A DNA stretch of 64,000 nt from Marinilabiliales bacterium (GTDB lineage: Bacteria; Bacteroidota; Bacteroidia; Bacteroidales; SZUA-534): contig DOTG01000040.1 of the NCBI GenBank assembly GCA_003512955.1, forward strand, positions 110,426-174,425, written 5' to 3'. A model generated the notes under the pieces. It was not told where the DNA came from. It ran no database searches and saw nothing but the letters and a program-made list of their open reading frames with translations. Below are positions 9,451-18,071 of this stretch, one piece after another. Position 1 is the stretch's first letter. Every line of letters begins with the position of its first letter. The position numbers and the translations under genes were made by a program.

Positions 9451-9789
9451 TCACTTCTCAAATTCATATAAATCGTCGTCGGTATAGGCATTTTCGAAAT
9501 AAAAATTATTGGTTAACTGCAAGATGTTTTTTATGAGCTGTAATCCTGTTGTGGCCTCATTATTACCCGGTTCAGCCAAAAGCACTTTATTGAAGCAATT
9601 CATTGCCTGTCCGTAATCCTGAGTTTTCGAATGTAATTTTCCTAACAAAAGCAACGCCTCTTTATGATCCGATTGCTCTTTGAGTACCAACTCGAGCAAC
9701 TCCCTGGCCTCATCGAGTTTAAATTCGTTATAAAGTTTTTCCGATTCTTTTAACAGCGTCTCCATTTCTGATTTTTTATTTGCAAACAA
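9451..9789 (-). CDS. Small cytoplasmic TPR protein (112 aa)
   Basis: It contains about two tetratricopeptide units (EKLYNEFKLDEARELLELVL; then KEALLLLGKLHSKTQDYGQA, MNCFNKVLLAEPGNNEA) without a signal peptide or membrane segment, so it is probably a cytoplasmic protein-protein adaptor. The C-terminus is acidic and aromatic (YTDDDLYEFEK). It stands alone, about 150 bases upstream of the RRM operon on the same strand, and its partner cannot be deduced. The start is the first ATG; a second Met at residue 9 is also possible. Confidence 0.8.
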   Translation of the reverse strand: MFANKKSEMETLLKESEKLYNEFKLDEARELLELVLKEQSDHKEALLLLGKLHSKTQDYGQAMNCFNKVLLAEPGNNEATTGLQLIKNILQLTNNFYFENAYTDDDLYEFEK

Positions 9790-9953
9790 ACATAATTAAC
9801 TTTTTGTTTGGCCTGATATGTCCATCTTCTTTATAATTTTGGAGGGAGTTGAAATTTTTGGAATGACTTACTATTTCAGCATTTGTATTAGCAACATCAA
9901 AGATAAGACTTCATCGGTTTTTTGAGTTTTGAAATCGTGAAAATTACTTTTAC

Positions 9954-10766
9954 ATGAAAAACATAGAAAAAAACACTTCTCCAATAGGCCTCATTGGAAT
10001 GATTCATTTGCAAGCCATGCCCGGAACTCCAAAAAATAAGTTAAATCCGGCACAGATTATCGAACATGCTATACACGAAGCCGCGATTTATCAGAAGCAT
10101 GGCATCCACTCTTTAATGATTGAAAACATGCACGATGTTCCTTATCTCAAGAGTGAAGCTCCGCCCGAGGTTATCGCGTTAATGGCTATTATTGGCCATG
10201 AATTAAAACGTAGGTTCCCCATTACACTGGGTATTCAATTGTTAGCGGGAGCCAATATAGAAGCCCTGGCTGTAGCTTGTTCAGCAGACCTTGATTTTAT
10301 CAGGGCCGAAGGGTTCGTGTTTGGCCATTTGGCCGATGAAGGGTATATGGATAGCTGTGCCGGCAAGCTTTTACGCTACCGCAAGCAGATGGGTGCTGAA
10401 AAGGTGGCCATCTATACGGATGTTAAAAAGAAACACAGTTCGCACAGCATTACCTCCGATACTTCAATTGTGGAAACTGCCAAAGCGGCAGCTTTTTTCC
10501 TTTCTGATGGAATTATTGTAACCGGAACATCAACGGGTATGGAACCATTGCTGGAAGAAGTTAAAGCTGTAAAGGAAAGCGTGAACTTACCCATTATTAT
10601 CGGTTCAGGAATTACCAAAAACAATCTTTCAACATTTGCGCCTTTTGCCGATGGTTTTATTGTGGGTTCTGCCTTTAAAAGGAACAGTAAGTGGTTTAAC
10701 GAATTGGATGAAATAGCTATAGAAGGGTTTATGAAATCTTTTAGCGGTTTAAATACTTACAAATAA
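9954..10766 (+). CDS. BtpA/SgcQ family TIM-barrel protein
   Basis: The 270-residue product has the family start GLIGMIHLQAMPGTP, the ENMHDVPY motif near residue 58, a GIQLLAGAN stretch, FIRAEGFVFGHLADEG, and the C-terminal phosphate-binding-like motifs VTGTSTG, IIGSGIT and FADGFIVGSAFK. These are typical of the (beta/alpha)8 BtpA family (named from cyanobacterial photosystem I biogenesis; SgcQ in enterobacteria), which resembles phosphoribosylanthranilate isomerase-type barrels. Catalytic function is unknown in non-photosynthetic bacteria; a sugar-phosphate or nucleoside role has been suggested for such genes. It is monocistronic and convergent with oxyR. Confidence 0.88.
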   Translation: MKNIEKNTSPIGLIGMIHLQAMPGTPKNKLNPAQIIEHAIHEAAIYQKHGIHSLMIENMHDVPYLKSEAPPEVIALMAIIGHELKRRFPITLGIQLLAGANIEALAVACSADLDFIRAEGFVFGHLADEGYMDSCAGKLLRYRKQMGAEKVAIYTDVKKKHSSHSITSDTSIVETAKAAAFFLSDGIIVTGTSTGMEPLLEEVKAVKESVNLPIIIGSGITKNNLSTFAPFADGFIVGSAFKRNSKWFNELDEIAIEGFMKSFSGLNTYK

Positions 10767-10817
10767 GGTTTATAATGCTTATTTCAAGGCTATTAAATAC
10801 AAATATTAATTATTTCA

Positions 10818-11759
10818 TTACTTCCGCCAATGAATCACTTTCCCGTGATCGAGGAACCGGAGTTCTGCAGGAATATTGGTTTGTATCTCGGTAATGATAC
10901 CTTCTACCAATTTGTCTTTTAGATATCCTTCCGGGGCAATCAAACTGATTTCGCGCTTTGGGGTCGGCTCTTTAAATTCCCTTATCCGGTTCATCTGGGT
11001 TGGGGTAAGTCCCATTTTTGCCAAATAGGGAAGCAACATATATCCGTAATGCTGTTCCACAAATTTCATCAATACTTCGAGGCTTCCGGTTTTATAACCG
11101 AATTTTAGTTTTTTAGGAAAGTAGGTGCTGTCACCACATATATTAATAACATGGTTTCTGAAACAGTGGCCGTCCGAAAGCAACCACATCTCGTCCAAAT
11201 TAAGGTCGTATGAAGATATTTTTTCCTTCTCGTAAAGTTTATGGTTTTCTGATACATACAATAGAAACGGTTCGTAAAAAACCGGAAACTCGGCAATTCC
11301 ACCTTCATCCAGTGGAGTAGAAATAACCCCCATATCAATGGTACCACTATGAAGTTTTTCCACCACTTCATGGGTCATCAATTCCTCCACATGTATTTTT
11401 AAGTTGGGGTATTTTTCAGCCAACTGAGGGATAAACAATGGCACCAAATAGGATGCAATGGTTGGAATGATGCCCAGGCGCAGTTCGCCCGAAATCTCGT
11501 TACGGGTAGTGTCAATCACATCAACAATACGATCGCGGCCTTTAATCACTGTCCGGGCCTGTTCAATTACTTTTTTACCAATAGGTGTTGGCTCAACGGG
11601 TTGTTTATTCCGATCAAAAATGATGATGTTTAGCTCCTCTTCCAACTTCTTAATTTGCATACTTAATGTAGGTTGGGTAACATGGCAATGTTCGGCGGCA
11701 TTTACAAAGTGCCGGTAGGTATCCACTGCAATGATATATTCTAACTGAATAAGGGTCAT
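10818..11759 (-). CDS. oxyR: OxyR-type LysR family peroxide regulator
   Basis: LysR-family activator of 313 residues: N-terminal winged helix-turn-helix (residues 1-60, CHVTQPTLSMQIKKLEEEL) and a periplasmic-binding-protein-like sensor domain. Counting from the ATG at 11759, the two redox cysteines of OxyR fall exactly at C199 and C208 in DGHCFRNHVINIC, the same numbers and spacing as in Escherichia coli OxyR. This both identifies the protein and supports this start over the frame's first ATG at 11807. It would form an intramolecular disulphide with peroxide and activate catalase, peroxiredoxin or Dps genes. None of these targets is next to it; the neighbours are btpA-like (convergent) and a large outer-membrane protein. 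Confidence 0.93.
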   Translation of the reverse strand: MTLIQLEYIIAVDTYRHFVNAAEHCHVTQPTLSMQIKKLEEELNIIIFDRNKQPVEPTPIGKKVIEQARTVIKGRDRIVDVIDTTRNEISGELRLGIIPTIASYLVPLFIPQLAEKYPNLKIHVEELMTHEVVEKLHSGTIDMGVISTPLDEGGIAEFPVFYEPFLLYVSENHKLYEKEKISSYDLNLDEMWLLSDGHCFRNHVINICGDSTYFPKKLKFGYKTGSLEVLMKFVEQHYGYMLLPYLAKMGLTPTQMNRIREFKEPTPKREISLIAPEGYLKDKLVEGIITEIQTNIPAELRFLDHGKVIHWRK

Positions 11760-11916
11760 AAATTTCTTTTTTTCAAAAGTAACATTAAAAATAGTTGACG
11801 GAAACAATTCTTATAAATCCGCAGCAATATTTATAAGTTGCGAGAGTCATCGGATAACTCACTGATTTTAAGTTTCCTTTGAATTTACCTTGAAGCCAAA
11901 CCCGGATTCATCAAAA

Positions 11917-14772
11917 TTATTTATCAGGGATGCTGTTCTTTTCAGAATTTCCGTACAAGGCATTAAAATTAACGGCATAGTTTACCTCAAAAAAATGCGA
12001 TTGCTCTGAAAGTTGATAAGCATACCTAAAGCTAAGTTCGAATGGGGTAATCAACCGTAATGCATGAAAGTCATAACCCAACTCTATTCCAACGCTTTGT
12101 TGCCAATACCTGTTATCATAAGATGCAACATCGTAAAACAGATTGGTCCGGATTCTCTTTATATAAAGAAGTTCACAATAATTAACATCAGGATAAACCA
12201 GTGGGAAAGCATATTCAGCACGTGTTGACAGCATTTGCGCACTACTCAGGGTATAATAACCCCGGGGGGTTGCCAATTTGTTATAAAATGGCCAACCTGT
12301 TTGATCCTGTTTCTGAAATCCGGCATAAACCCTAAAACTATGGTTTGCTGCCAGTCCCGGAAAATACAGGCGGGTATAGGCCACAAATTGCGAACCTGCA
12401 TAACTTCCCATGGGGACATTCCGGACAGTTACATACACCGATTGCCCCCATTTTGGATATAAATCCCGGTAACTCTGTTTCATAAGGTTATACGCATATA
12501 GCCCGGCATTTATCTGATGTATGTATTTGTTTTGATCCTCAAAGTACAGATTAGGTTTATAGTCAACCAGTGCTAAATTGTATCCCAGTTCAGGCTGCAC
12601 CAACCGGTACCATTTACCACGATTAAAATAAAAAGGCACTTGCCAGGTTTGCGTAATAATATGTTGGACACCTTCAACCAGCCGTGGAATGGAATCTCTA
12701 GGTTGATAAGATGAAAAAGGGATTAAACTGTATTTGGTATCTAACAAAGGATAAAATCCTTTGTACTGGTAATCAATAAAATATTCATCATAGGCTTCGG
12801 CCTCATGTCTTTGGTAACCTAAACTTAAAAATGAGGTACTCAGCACATCCTGCGAAAGCAGGGTCAACCCCAACCCTACTTCTTGGTTATCAACCCTTAT
12901 AGCTAAGGGTGCCCAGCTATGTATATTAACCAAATGGCTAAACCGATGATATTCCTTTGATGGATAGCTCTGATGCGGCAGGCTAAATACCACCTGTGTC
13001 TCTTCCTGTTGAAGGTTGTCTGCCAGTTTCAATTGAAAGGCTGACGGTTTAATCCCTCTTAGATCTTTTGTAAATGCGGAATCGGTACATTCAATTTTAA
13101 AACCATCAGATGTATAGGTTGAATACAAAAAAGAGTTCTCGGTTATATTTCCCTCATTCACACCATAAGGTTCGTCTGTCAACAGACTCCATGTGTTTTG
13201 GGTCAAATCATACAAAAAAAAGTTAGAGGTATTCTTATAAGCTCCCTTTAGAACAATACCCTTTCCCGTCCATTTGGGTTGCGAAAATTCCATGGATTCA
13301 TCTTTTAATATCCAACGGATGTTTTCTGAAACAAGGTCAACCAGGCCCAAGGATTTACCTTTGAAGGATATCCCTACAAAAACCGCCGATTTTCCATCGG
13401 GAGCCCAGTCGGGTTGAACGGGTTGAATGGTGTCAAATGCAAACTGTTTGAATACTTCCCCGGTTTTAAAATCTCTCAGCGTGAGTGTCCAGTTTATTTT
13501 TTCATCCACTTCCACCGATAAAAGGGCATCGGCCCCGGGTGATAACCGGGAATAAAAGATTCGCCCACTGGAGGTTAGATAGTCAAGTTTATCAGTTCTC
13601 AGATTATATACCACAATCCGTGAAAAGTTCTCATTTTCCCAACGGGTATTTTTAAATTCATTCCAAATCAGTAACGAATCATTTGCCGAAAAGGTATTAT
13701 CGAATACATACCCCGGCTGATGCAATAATTTTTCATTCCCATTTGCATCAATGCTCACAAAAGCTGGAATGCTGCTATAACTGGTTTTAAAAGCCACCAT
13801 TCCATCATCTGTTTTTGTAGGATTGTAATAATTCACATAATCATTAGAATTGCTGTTAACAACTTGTTTTACTGCCTTTTCATTCTTTACACGATCTATC
13901 GGACTATCATGCAATCCTAGCATTGATTGCATGTAAAAATTACGTTCGGAAAAGCCTGTTTGTTTTTTAATGGAAGCCGAAAAAGGGTTAGGATGTATAG
14001 GTGAACGGGCTACTTTATCCAAAACCTGATCCCATAAGGAATTGCTAAATTGATTGCGCCCATTCGCAACCAGGTAATAGCCTAACTCGTAACGATTTGG
14101 CACAAAATCTTTGTATGAACCAAATATTGCCTTAGGATAAGAGTAAATTCCTTTTTCCAGCACCTGAGCCTTCAACCGCATATTAAAATCAGGGACCCTT
14201 CCCCTACCCGCTTGGCTCGACCCTGTCTCAAAGCACACTGCATCGCCTTCAACAAACCATAATGGAATATGCCAGCCAAGGATAAAACCGGTGGCTTGTT
14301 CTCCCATTAACAGATTCAAAAAACGTGTAGCTCCTTGATTAAGCTTACTCAATTGTACCGTATGCCTGAACTCATGAATACTTAACTGCTCATTCCACGG
14401 TTGGAAATAATTATCCTGAGGAGCCACCAGATATAGATTCATGCGTTTTGGAGCCCAACCCACCTCTCCATTCGAAATGATGGTATTTGGATGTAAAACC
14501 ACGGGTATGTGTTTTGGAAAATAGGTTACGGTTCTTTTTTCTTGCTGAGCTACCGATTCCAAATTCCAAAGATATTGGGCAGCAAGGCTATCAATTCCTT
14601 CTGGATAAATAAGTTGAAAACGATTGGTATTCATTTGCCTCCACTTCAAACGAAAAGGATCTTGCCCACTGTCATAATACTGTCCAAAGGATGCGCCACT
14701 TAACCCAAGGCAGAATAACATCCAAACAATATAGGTATGAGACTTTTTAAATAGAGCTATTCCCAGGACCAT
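11917..14772 (-). CDS. Outer-membrane protein with gluzincin-like protease domain, beta-propeller and C-terminal barrel
   Basis: 951 residues. A hydrophobic signal segment (about 12-30) is cut near FGQYYD. Residues 40-260 carry a zinc-protease signature: HEFRH (H133, E134, H137) and, 38 residues on, WFVEGDAVCFE with E175, the pattern HExxH...EGxAxxxE of gluzincins (peptidase MA-like). The middle (about 300-600) has WD40/TolB-like blades with repeated 'DG/W' patterns (QPDWAPDGKSAVF, QPKWTGKG). From about 630 to the end are alternating aromatic strands, ending ...FEVNYAVNFNALYG then a short polar tail, which fits an outer-membrane beta-barrel. The start overlaps the nitroreductase end by 16 bases. 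A surface or periplasmic peptidase attached to its own barrel is inferred; it could also be a catalytically dead scaffold, but all visible ligands are present. Confidence 0.78.
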   Translation of the reverse strand: MVLGIALFKKSHTYIVWMLFCLGLSGASFGQYYDSGQDPFRLKWRQMNTNRFQLIYPEGIDSLAAQYLWNLESVAQQEKRTVTYFPKHIPVVLHPNTIISNGEVGWAPKRMNLYLVAPQDNYFQPWNEQLSIHEFRHTVQLSKLNQGATRFLNLLMGEQATGFILGWHIPLWFVEGDAVCFETGSSQAGRGRVPDFNMRLKAQVLEKGIYSYPKAIFGSYKDFVPNRYELGYYLVANGRNQFSNSLWDQVLDKVARSPIHPNPFSASIKKQTGFSERNFYMQSMLGLHDSPIDRVKNEKAVKQVVNSNSNDYVNYYNPTKTDDGMVAFKTSYSSIPAFVSIDANGNEKLLHQPGYVFDNTFSANDSLLIWNEFKNTRWENENFSRIVVYNLRTDKLDYLTSSGRIFYSRLSPGADALLSVEVDEKINWTLTLRDFKTGEVFKQFAFDTIQPVQPDWAPDGKSAVFVGISFKGKSLGLVDLVSENIRWILKDESMEFSQPKWTGKGIVLKGAYKNTSNFFLYDLTQNTWSLLTDEPYGVNEGNITENSFLYSTYTSDGFKIECTDSAFTKDLRGIKPSAFQLKLADNLQQEETQVVFSLPHQSYPSKEYHRFSHLVNIHSWAPLAIRVDNQEVGLGLTLLSQDVLSTSFLSLGYQRHEAEAYDEYFIDYQYKGFYPLLDTKYSLIPFSSYQPRDSIPRLVEGVQHIITQTWQVPFYFNRGKWYRLVQPELGYNLALVDYKPNLYFEDQNKYIHQINAGLYAYNLMKQSYRDLYPKWGQSVYVTVRNVPMGSYAGSQFVAYTRLYFPGLAANHSFRVYAGFQKQDQTGWPFYNKLATPRGYYTLSSAQMLSTRAEYAFPLVYPDVNYCELLYIKRIRTNLFYDVASYDNRYWQQSVGIELGYDFHALRLITPFELSFRYAYQLSEQSHFFEVNYAVNFNALYGNSEKNSIPDK

Positions 14773-15338
14773 TGGTTTTTCGATAAAATTTGCCCTAAAG
14801 GGAATCTGGTTTTCCGGTTCAATTCCCCCTCATGAAATTCAGAAGGAATCCGATGAATATCACCTTTATAACCAATGGCAACCATAACCACAACTTGTGA
14901 ATCCTGAGGTAAATGCAATTCTAGTTTAGCCTTTTCCCGATCAAAACCTCCCATTTGGTGTACATACAATCCAAATCCGGAAGCCTGCAAAGTTAAGTAT
15001 GCGATAGACTGGCCTAAATCGTACCAGGCATACTCATTGGGCTGTTGATTGCTCTGGTAATTCAATCGGGTAATTCCTGCAACCAATACTGGGGCAGTAC
15101 AGGCCCATTTTTGATTTGAAGCTGTCAGAAAACCCAAAAACTTCTGAAAATTCAGTGAACCCTCTTTGATTGCATAAATAAATTTCCAAGGTTGCTCATT
15201 CCTTGACGAAGGCGCCCTTCTTGCAGCATCAAAGAGATATTCCAATGTTGGCATATCAACTGTTTGATCTGAGAATGCCCGGGGACTATAACGTTCTTGT
15301 ATGATTTTTAAAATTTCCATGTCATTTCCGGATTTCAA
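14757..15338 (-). CDS. Nitroreductase family FMN oxidoreductase
   Basis: 193-residue enzyme of the nitroreductase/flavin reductase superfamily. The N-terminal FMN-phosphate-binding pattern is ERYSPRAF, then ARRAPSSRNEQPWKFIY; the dimer-side block LGQSIAYLTLQASGFGLYVHQMGG and the late VMVAIGYKGD are standard. It would reduce quinones, nitro groups or related substrates with NAD(P)H in the cytoplasm; the physiological substrate is not predictable. The first ATG is at 15338, and a second Met at residue 7 (MEILKIIQERYSPR) gives the more usual family start. A minus-strand -7-like TAATTTTG lies at 15376-15383. It overlaps the following outer-membrane protein gene by 16 bases and is probably co-transcribed with it. 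Confidence 0.9.
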   Translation of the reverse strand: MKSGNDMEILKIIQERYSPRAFSDQTVDMPTLEYLFDAARRAPSSRNEQPWKFIYAIKEGSLNFQKFLGFLTASNQKWACTAPVLVAGITRLNYQSNQQPNEYAWYDLGQSIAYLTLQASGFGLYVHQMGGFDREKAKLELHLPQDSQVVVMVAIGYKGDIHRIPSEFHEGELNRKTRFPLGQILSKNQWSWE

Positions 15339-15518
15339 AATGATTATTATTTTCGAAAATACTTTTCTTAACTGACAAAATTAGCCCTTTCCCAGACATT
15401 TTTTTTGAATTATTTGATCATTAAATTTAAAATTCAAAACTTAATTTTTTGATACTAAACAAGTAACAATCTTATGAAAAAAAACCTTTCTGAAAAATTG
15501 AAAAAAAACTTTGCCCAA

Positions 15519-15549
15519 TTTGGAAAATAAAATATAGATAGTATCTTTG
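15519..15549 (+). promoter_or_regulatory. Bacteroidota sigma-ABfr-type promoter of tRNA-Lys
   Basis: TTTG at 15519-15522, a 19-base spacer, and TATCTTTG at 15542-15549 give a near-perfect TTTG-N19-TAnnTTTG promoter. It ends 21 bases before the mature tRNA. Confidence 0.85.
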
Positions 15550-15570
15550 CATCGCTTTTAAAAAAAGCAC

Positions 15571-15643
15571 GATTCAGTAGCTCAGTCGGTAGAGCACATC
15601 CCTTTTAAGGATGGGGTCCTGGGTTCGAATCCCAGCTGGATCA
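15571..15643 (+). tRNA. tRNA-Lys (anticodon TTT)
   Basis: 73 bases. The acceptor stem GATTCAG pairs with CTGGATC (one G-U), with discriminator A. The D arm is AGCTC...GAGC. The anticodon stem CATCC/GGATG encloses the loop CTTTTAA, so the anticodon is TTT. The T arm CTGGG/CCCAG encloses TTCGAAT. CCA is not encoded. It is transcribed alone, with its own promoter and terminator. Confidence 0.96.
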
Positions 15644-15646
15644 CTG

Positions 15647-15676
15647 AAGTGAAACTGAACAAGTTTCACTTTTTTT
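15647..15676 (+). terminator. tRNA-Lys terminator
   Basis: AAGTGAAAC pairs with GTTTCACTT over a seven-base loop, followed by a T run. It starts four bases after the mature tRNA 3' end. Confidence 0.9.
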
Positions 15677-15841
15677 ATATACCCCCCTTAAATTTTATTT
15701 TACTCCGATTTTATGGCTGTTAACTGGCTATTATAAAAAGTAATTTTCGCTTTGGCAGAATGGTATTTTCGGTTCTACAGGCCATAAGACAATATATGGT
15801 ATCCAAATCAACCCAACTTGACGGTTATTCCGTAACTGTTA

Positions 15842-17032
15842 TTACTCCTCAATCAATTCCTTTAATGCTTCATCAATAATGGGTACCACTTCCCCACCTT
15901 TGATTAATCCATATATCCAAAGTTCACCTTGTTTAAACCGGCTCAAACCATGCATCACCCCATGTTCAAATAGAATGACACTATCAAAATCACCCGATTC
16001 ATTATAAAAACACCAAACACCTTCTTGTGTATCATTCACATAGTTACCTCTTTTCCAGAGGTTTCCATTGGGATGGTAAAAAGACCATTGTCCGGTTGAA
16101 ACGCCATTTATATATATACCCTCCTGCTTGATTTGCCCGCTTTCAAAATAAATAATCCATTTCCCGTCAAAACTGCTTTCCTTGAAATTGCCAGTTGAAA
16201 ACAACTCCCCGGAAGGGTAGAATGCCCGCCAAACCCCCGTCTTTTTGTTATCTACATAAAGTCCTCTTTGAGCAGCTCCACCATCAGGAAAATATTCAAT
16301 ATATTCACCGGAAAGCATCCCATTGGTATAATGGGCGGTGGATTTCAATTTCTGGTTTTCATAATAGGTTTTGAGAATTCCCTCAAGTTTACCATTTTCA
16401 TAAAAACATCTTCGCATGGTATCTCCCGATGGATAAAATACAAAAAGGGAATCTATATATGCAGTTCCAATCCTTTTTCCCCTATAATTAAGGTTCCCAT
16501 CGTCATAAAAAGTTTCATAAAGGCCATGTATGGTATCATTCTTATATTCGATATTTGATGCTACCAAACCCGTTTTTGAATACGAAATCACAAACCCGTT
16601 CTTTTTCCCTTGATGGAAGTGCTGCACCTGTTCAGGTTTGCCTGAACTTTGGTAAGTAATGAATTCACCTTCCAAAACATCGGTATTAAAAAAGCCTTTT
16701 TCAATTAATTCTCCCTGTTGATTAAAGTGCTCATATTCACCGCTTTTTAACCCCGATACAAAATGCAACTCCTTTTTGATTTTACCATTGGGATAATATA
16801 TATAATATGGGCCTTGTAGTTTGTTGTTTTCGTATTTTCCTTGATGGCTGAGTTTTCCATCTGCATCGTAAAAAAAATAACTTCCAACCCGCAGTGTATC
16901 ATAAGCCGTTACAATGGCTTCAAACTTTTCTTTAATATTGCCATTTGGGTAAAAGATGCTTACAGTATCCTGAGCAGGAATAAGTGATACATAAAAGAGG
17001 CTTAATACAAAAAGAAAGATATTTTTTTTCAT
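15842..17032 (-). CDS. Secreted MORN-like (YwqK-type) repeat protein
   Basis: 396 residues with a signal peptide (1-20, cut before QDTVSI). Nearly all of the mature protein is a tandem of about a dozen MORN-like units of 22-23 residues with the core G-x-Y-x-x-Y-[YF]-x-[ND]-G-x-[LIP] (for example GPYYIYYPNGKIKK, GVWRAFYPSGELFSTGNFK). This builds an elongated beta-solenoid-like rod. Databases often call this family 'toxin-antitoxin system YwqK family antitoxin', but no toxin gene is adjacent and the protein is exported, so I do not use that name. It follows the PapD-like chaperone gene on the same strand, with a terminator-like hairpin between. It may take part in the neighbouring surface locus, but this is only positional. 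Confidence 0.82.
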   Translation of the reverse strand: MKKNIFLFVLSLFYVSLIPAQDTVSIFYPNGNIKEKFEAIVTAYDTLRVGSYFFYDADGKLSHQGKYENNKLQGPYYIYYPNGKIKKELHFVSGLKSGEYEHFNQQGELIEKGFFNTDVLEGEFITYQSSGKPEQVQHFHQGKKNGFVISYSKTGLVASNIEYKNDTIHGLYETFYDDGNLNYRGKRIGTAYIDSLFVFYPSGDTMRRCFYENGKLEGILKTYYENQKLKSTAHYTNGMLSGEYIEYFPDGGAAQRGLYVDNKKTGVWRAFYPSGELFSTGNFKESSFDGKWIIYFESGQIKQEGIYINGVSTGQWSFYHPNGNLWKRGNYVNDTQEGVWCFYNESGDFDSVILFEHGVMHGLSRFKQGELWIYGLIKGGEVVPIIDEALKELIEE

Positions 17033-17040
17033 GTCAATCT

Positions 17041-17069
17041 AAAAAGAAACCCCGGAGTTTCCTCCAGGG
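17041..17069 (-). terminator. Terminator/attenuator after the chaperone gene
   Basis: Read on the minus strand: CCCTGGAG, a GAAA tetraloop, CTCCGGGG (one G-U pair), then TTTCTTTTT. It sits 21 bases after the chaperone stop codon and only nine bases before the MORN gene ATG, leaving no room for a separate promoter after it. Confidence 0.75.
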
Positions 17070-17090
17070 CTATATAATTCTTTTATTTGG

Positions 17091-17894
17091 CTATTCCACT
17101 TTAATAATAACTTGTGTCCCTTCCAAATTGGTTTTGCTTCCATAATCCAATATAGCTGCAAGAGAATAGGTTCCTTTGGGTAAAGTTTTAGGCATATACA
17201 ATTCTATTTTCCGGGAACTTTTAGGGTACATGGTAAATTCGTTTTCTTGAAAAATAGTTTCTTCAGATGTCTCAACATTAGTAGCAATTAAAACCACTTT
17301 ACAAGGAGTAATAATTTCACTTAAATTATTGATTAAAGCATTAAATGTACGTACCGTATCAGTATTTGTTGACACCTCCATCATATTAGAAATACTTGCC
17401 TTAAAGGCTTTATTTGTCCCTGGTGTTTGATAAACATTTACAACAATACGACCAGTAACACTTAAACCTGCTCTTACGGATTTATCTGCACTATATGATG
17501 ATTGTTCAAAGGCTGTCCTTATAAATATGACCCCCCATTTCGAACCATATTCATCAGTAGGTTGCTGTAGTGTAACCGCAATTTCTTTCTCCTCATTAGG
17601 CTGAAGTTCAAAAAAGGAAGGAGCATAACTTACCCAATCAGAAATACTATTTTTCATACTCCCCGGTTCGACATACTCTGTACTTCCTTTTGAATCGATC
17701 GAAACATCGCTAATTTTTAAAATAAATGTCTCTAACTTTGAGCCATGATTTTTCACGCTAATGTATTTTGTTTGAGATTCTCCAGGTTCAGCATTAAAGA
17801 AAAGTTCTAAAGGTGAAACTTCAAAGTCTTGGCCAGCAACAATTTTTATAACAAAAATTAAAAAAAATAATAGGTAATTGTTTTTCATAACCAT
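17091..17894 (-). CDS. PapD-like periplasmic chaperone (Ig-fold protein)
   Basis: 267 residues, signal peptide to about residue 21 (VAGQ). The mature N-terminus FEVSPLELFFNAEPGESQTKY with VKNHGS reads as the first strands of a PapD/fimbrial-chaperone Ig domain; FFELQPNEEKEIAVTLQQP matches the strand that in pilus chaperones precedes the subunit-binding G1 strand. A second Ig-like domain runs from about 150 to the end (FNALINNLSEIITPCKVVLI, LPKGTYSLAAILDYG). I do not see the conserved basic pair of classical PapD, so it is a distant member. It is divergent from the phosphatase gene; the two candidate fibre subunits and the barrel lie beyond that. The chaperone function is inferred from fold and context. 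The translational start could be the third codon (MKNNYLL). Confidence 0.65.
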   Translation of the reverse strand: MVMKNNYLLFFLIFVIKIVAGQDFEVSPLELFFNAEPGESQTKYISVKNHGSKLETFILKISDVSIDSKGSTEYVEPGSMKNSISDWVSYAPSFFELQPNEEKEIAVTLQQPTDEYGSKWGVIFIRTAFEQSSYSADKSVRAGLSVTGRIVVNVYQTPGTNKAFKASISNMMEVSTNTDTVRTFNALINNLSEIITPCKVVLIATNVETSEETIFQENEFTMYPKSSRKIELYMPKTLPKGTYSLAAILDYGSKTNLEGTQVIIKVE

Positions 17895-18071
17895 GTAAGT
17901 TTTTTTTTGCTAAATTAGGAAACTCCCTGTATAAATTGTGCATGTTTTCATTGAATTTGTGAAATTATCCATTAATTCACTATTTTTACATGTCTTTGTA
18001 TCATTTTAAATATTTCAAGTAGCAAATTATTAGTAATACAATTTGATCTTATAGTTAAATTTCAATTAAAT

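Noticed and set aside
15842..17032. Antitoxin of a toxin-antitoxin pair (YwqK label)
   Set aside because: The protein is exported and no toxin-sized partner is adjacent; the label comes from family naming only.
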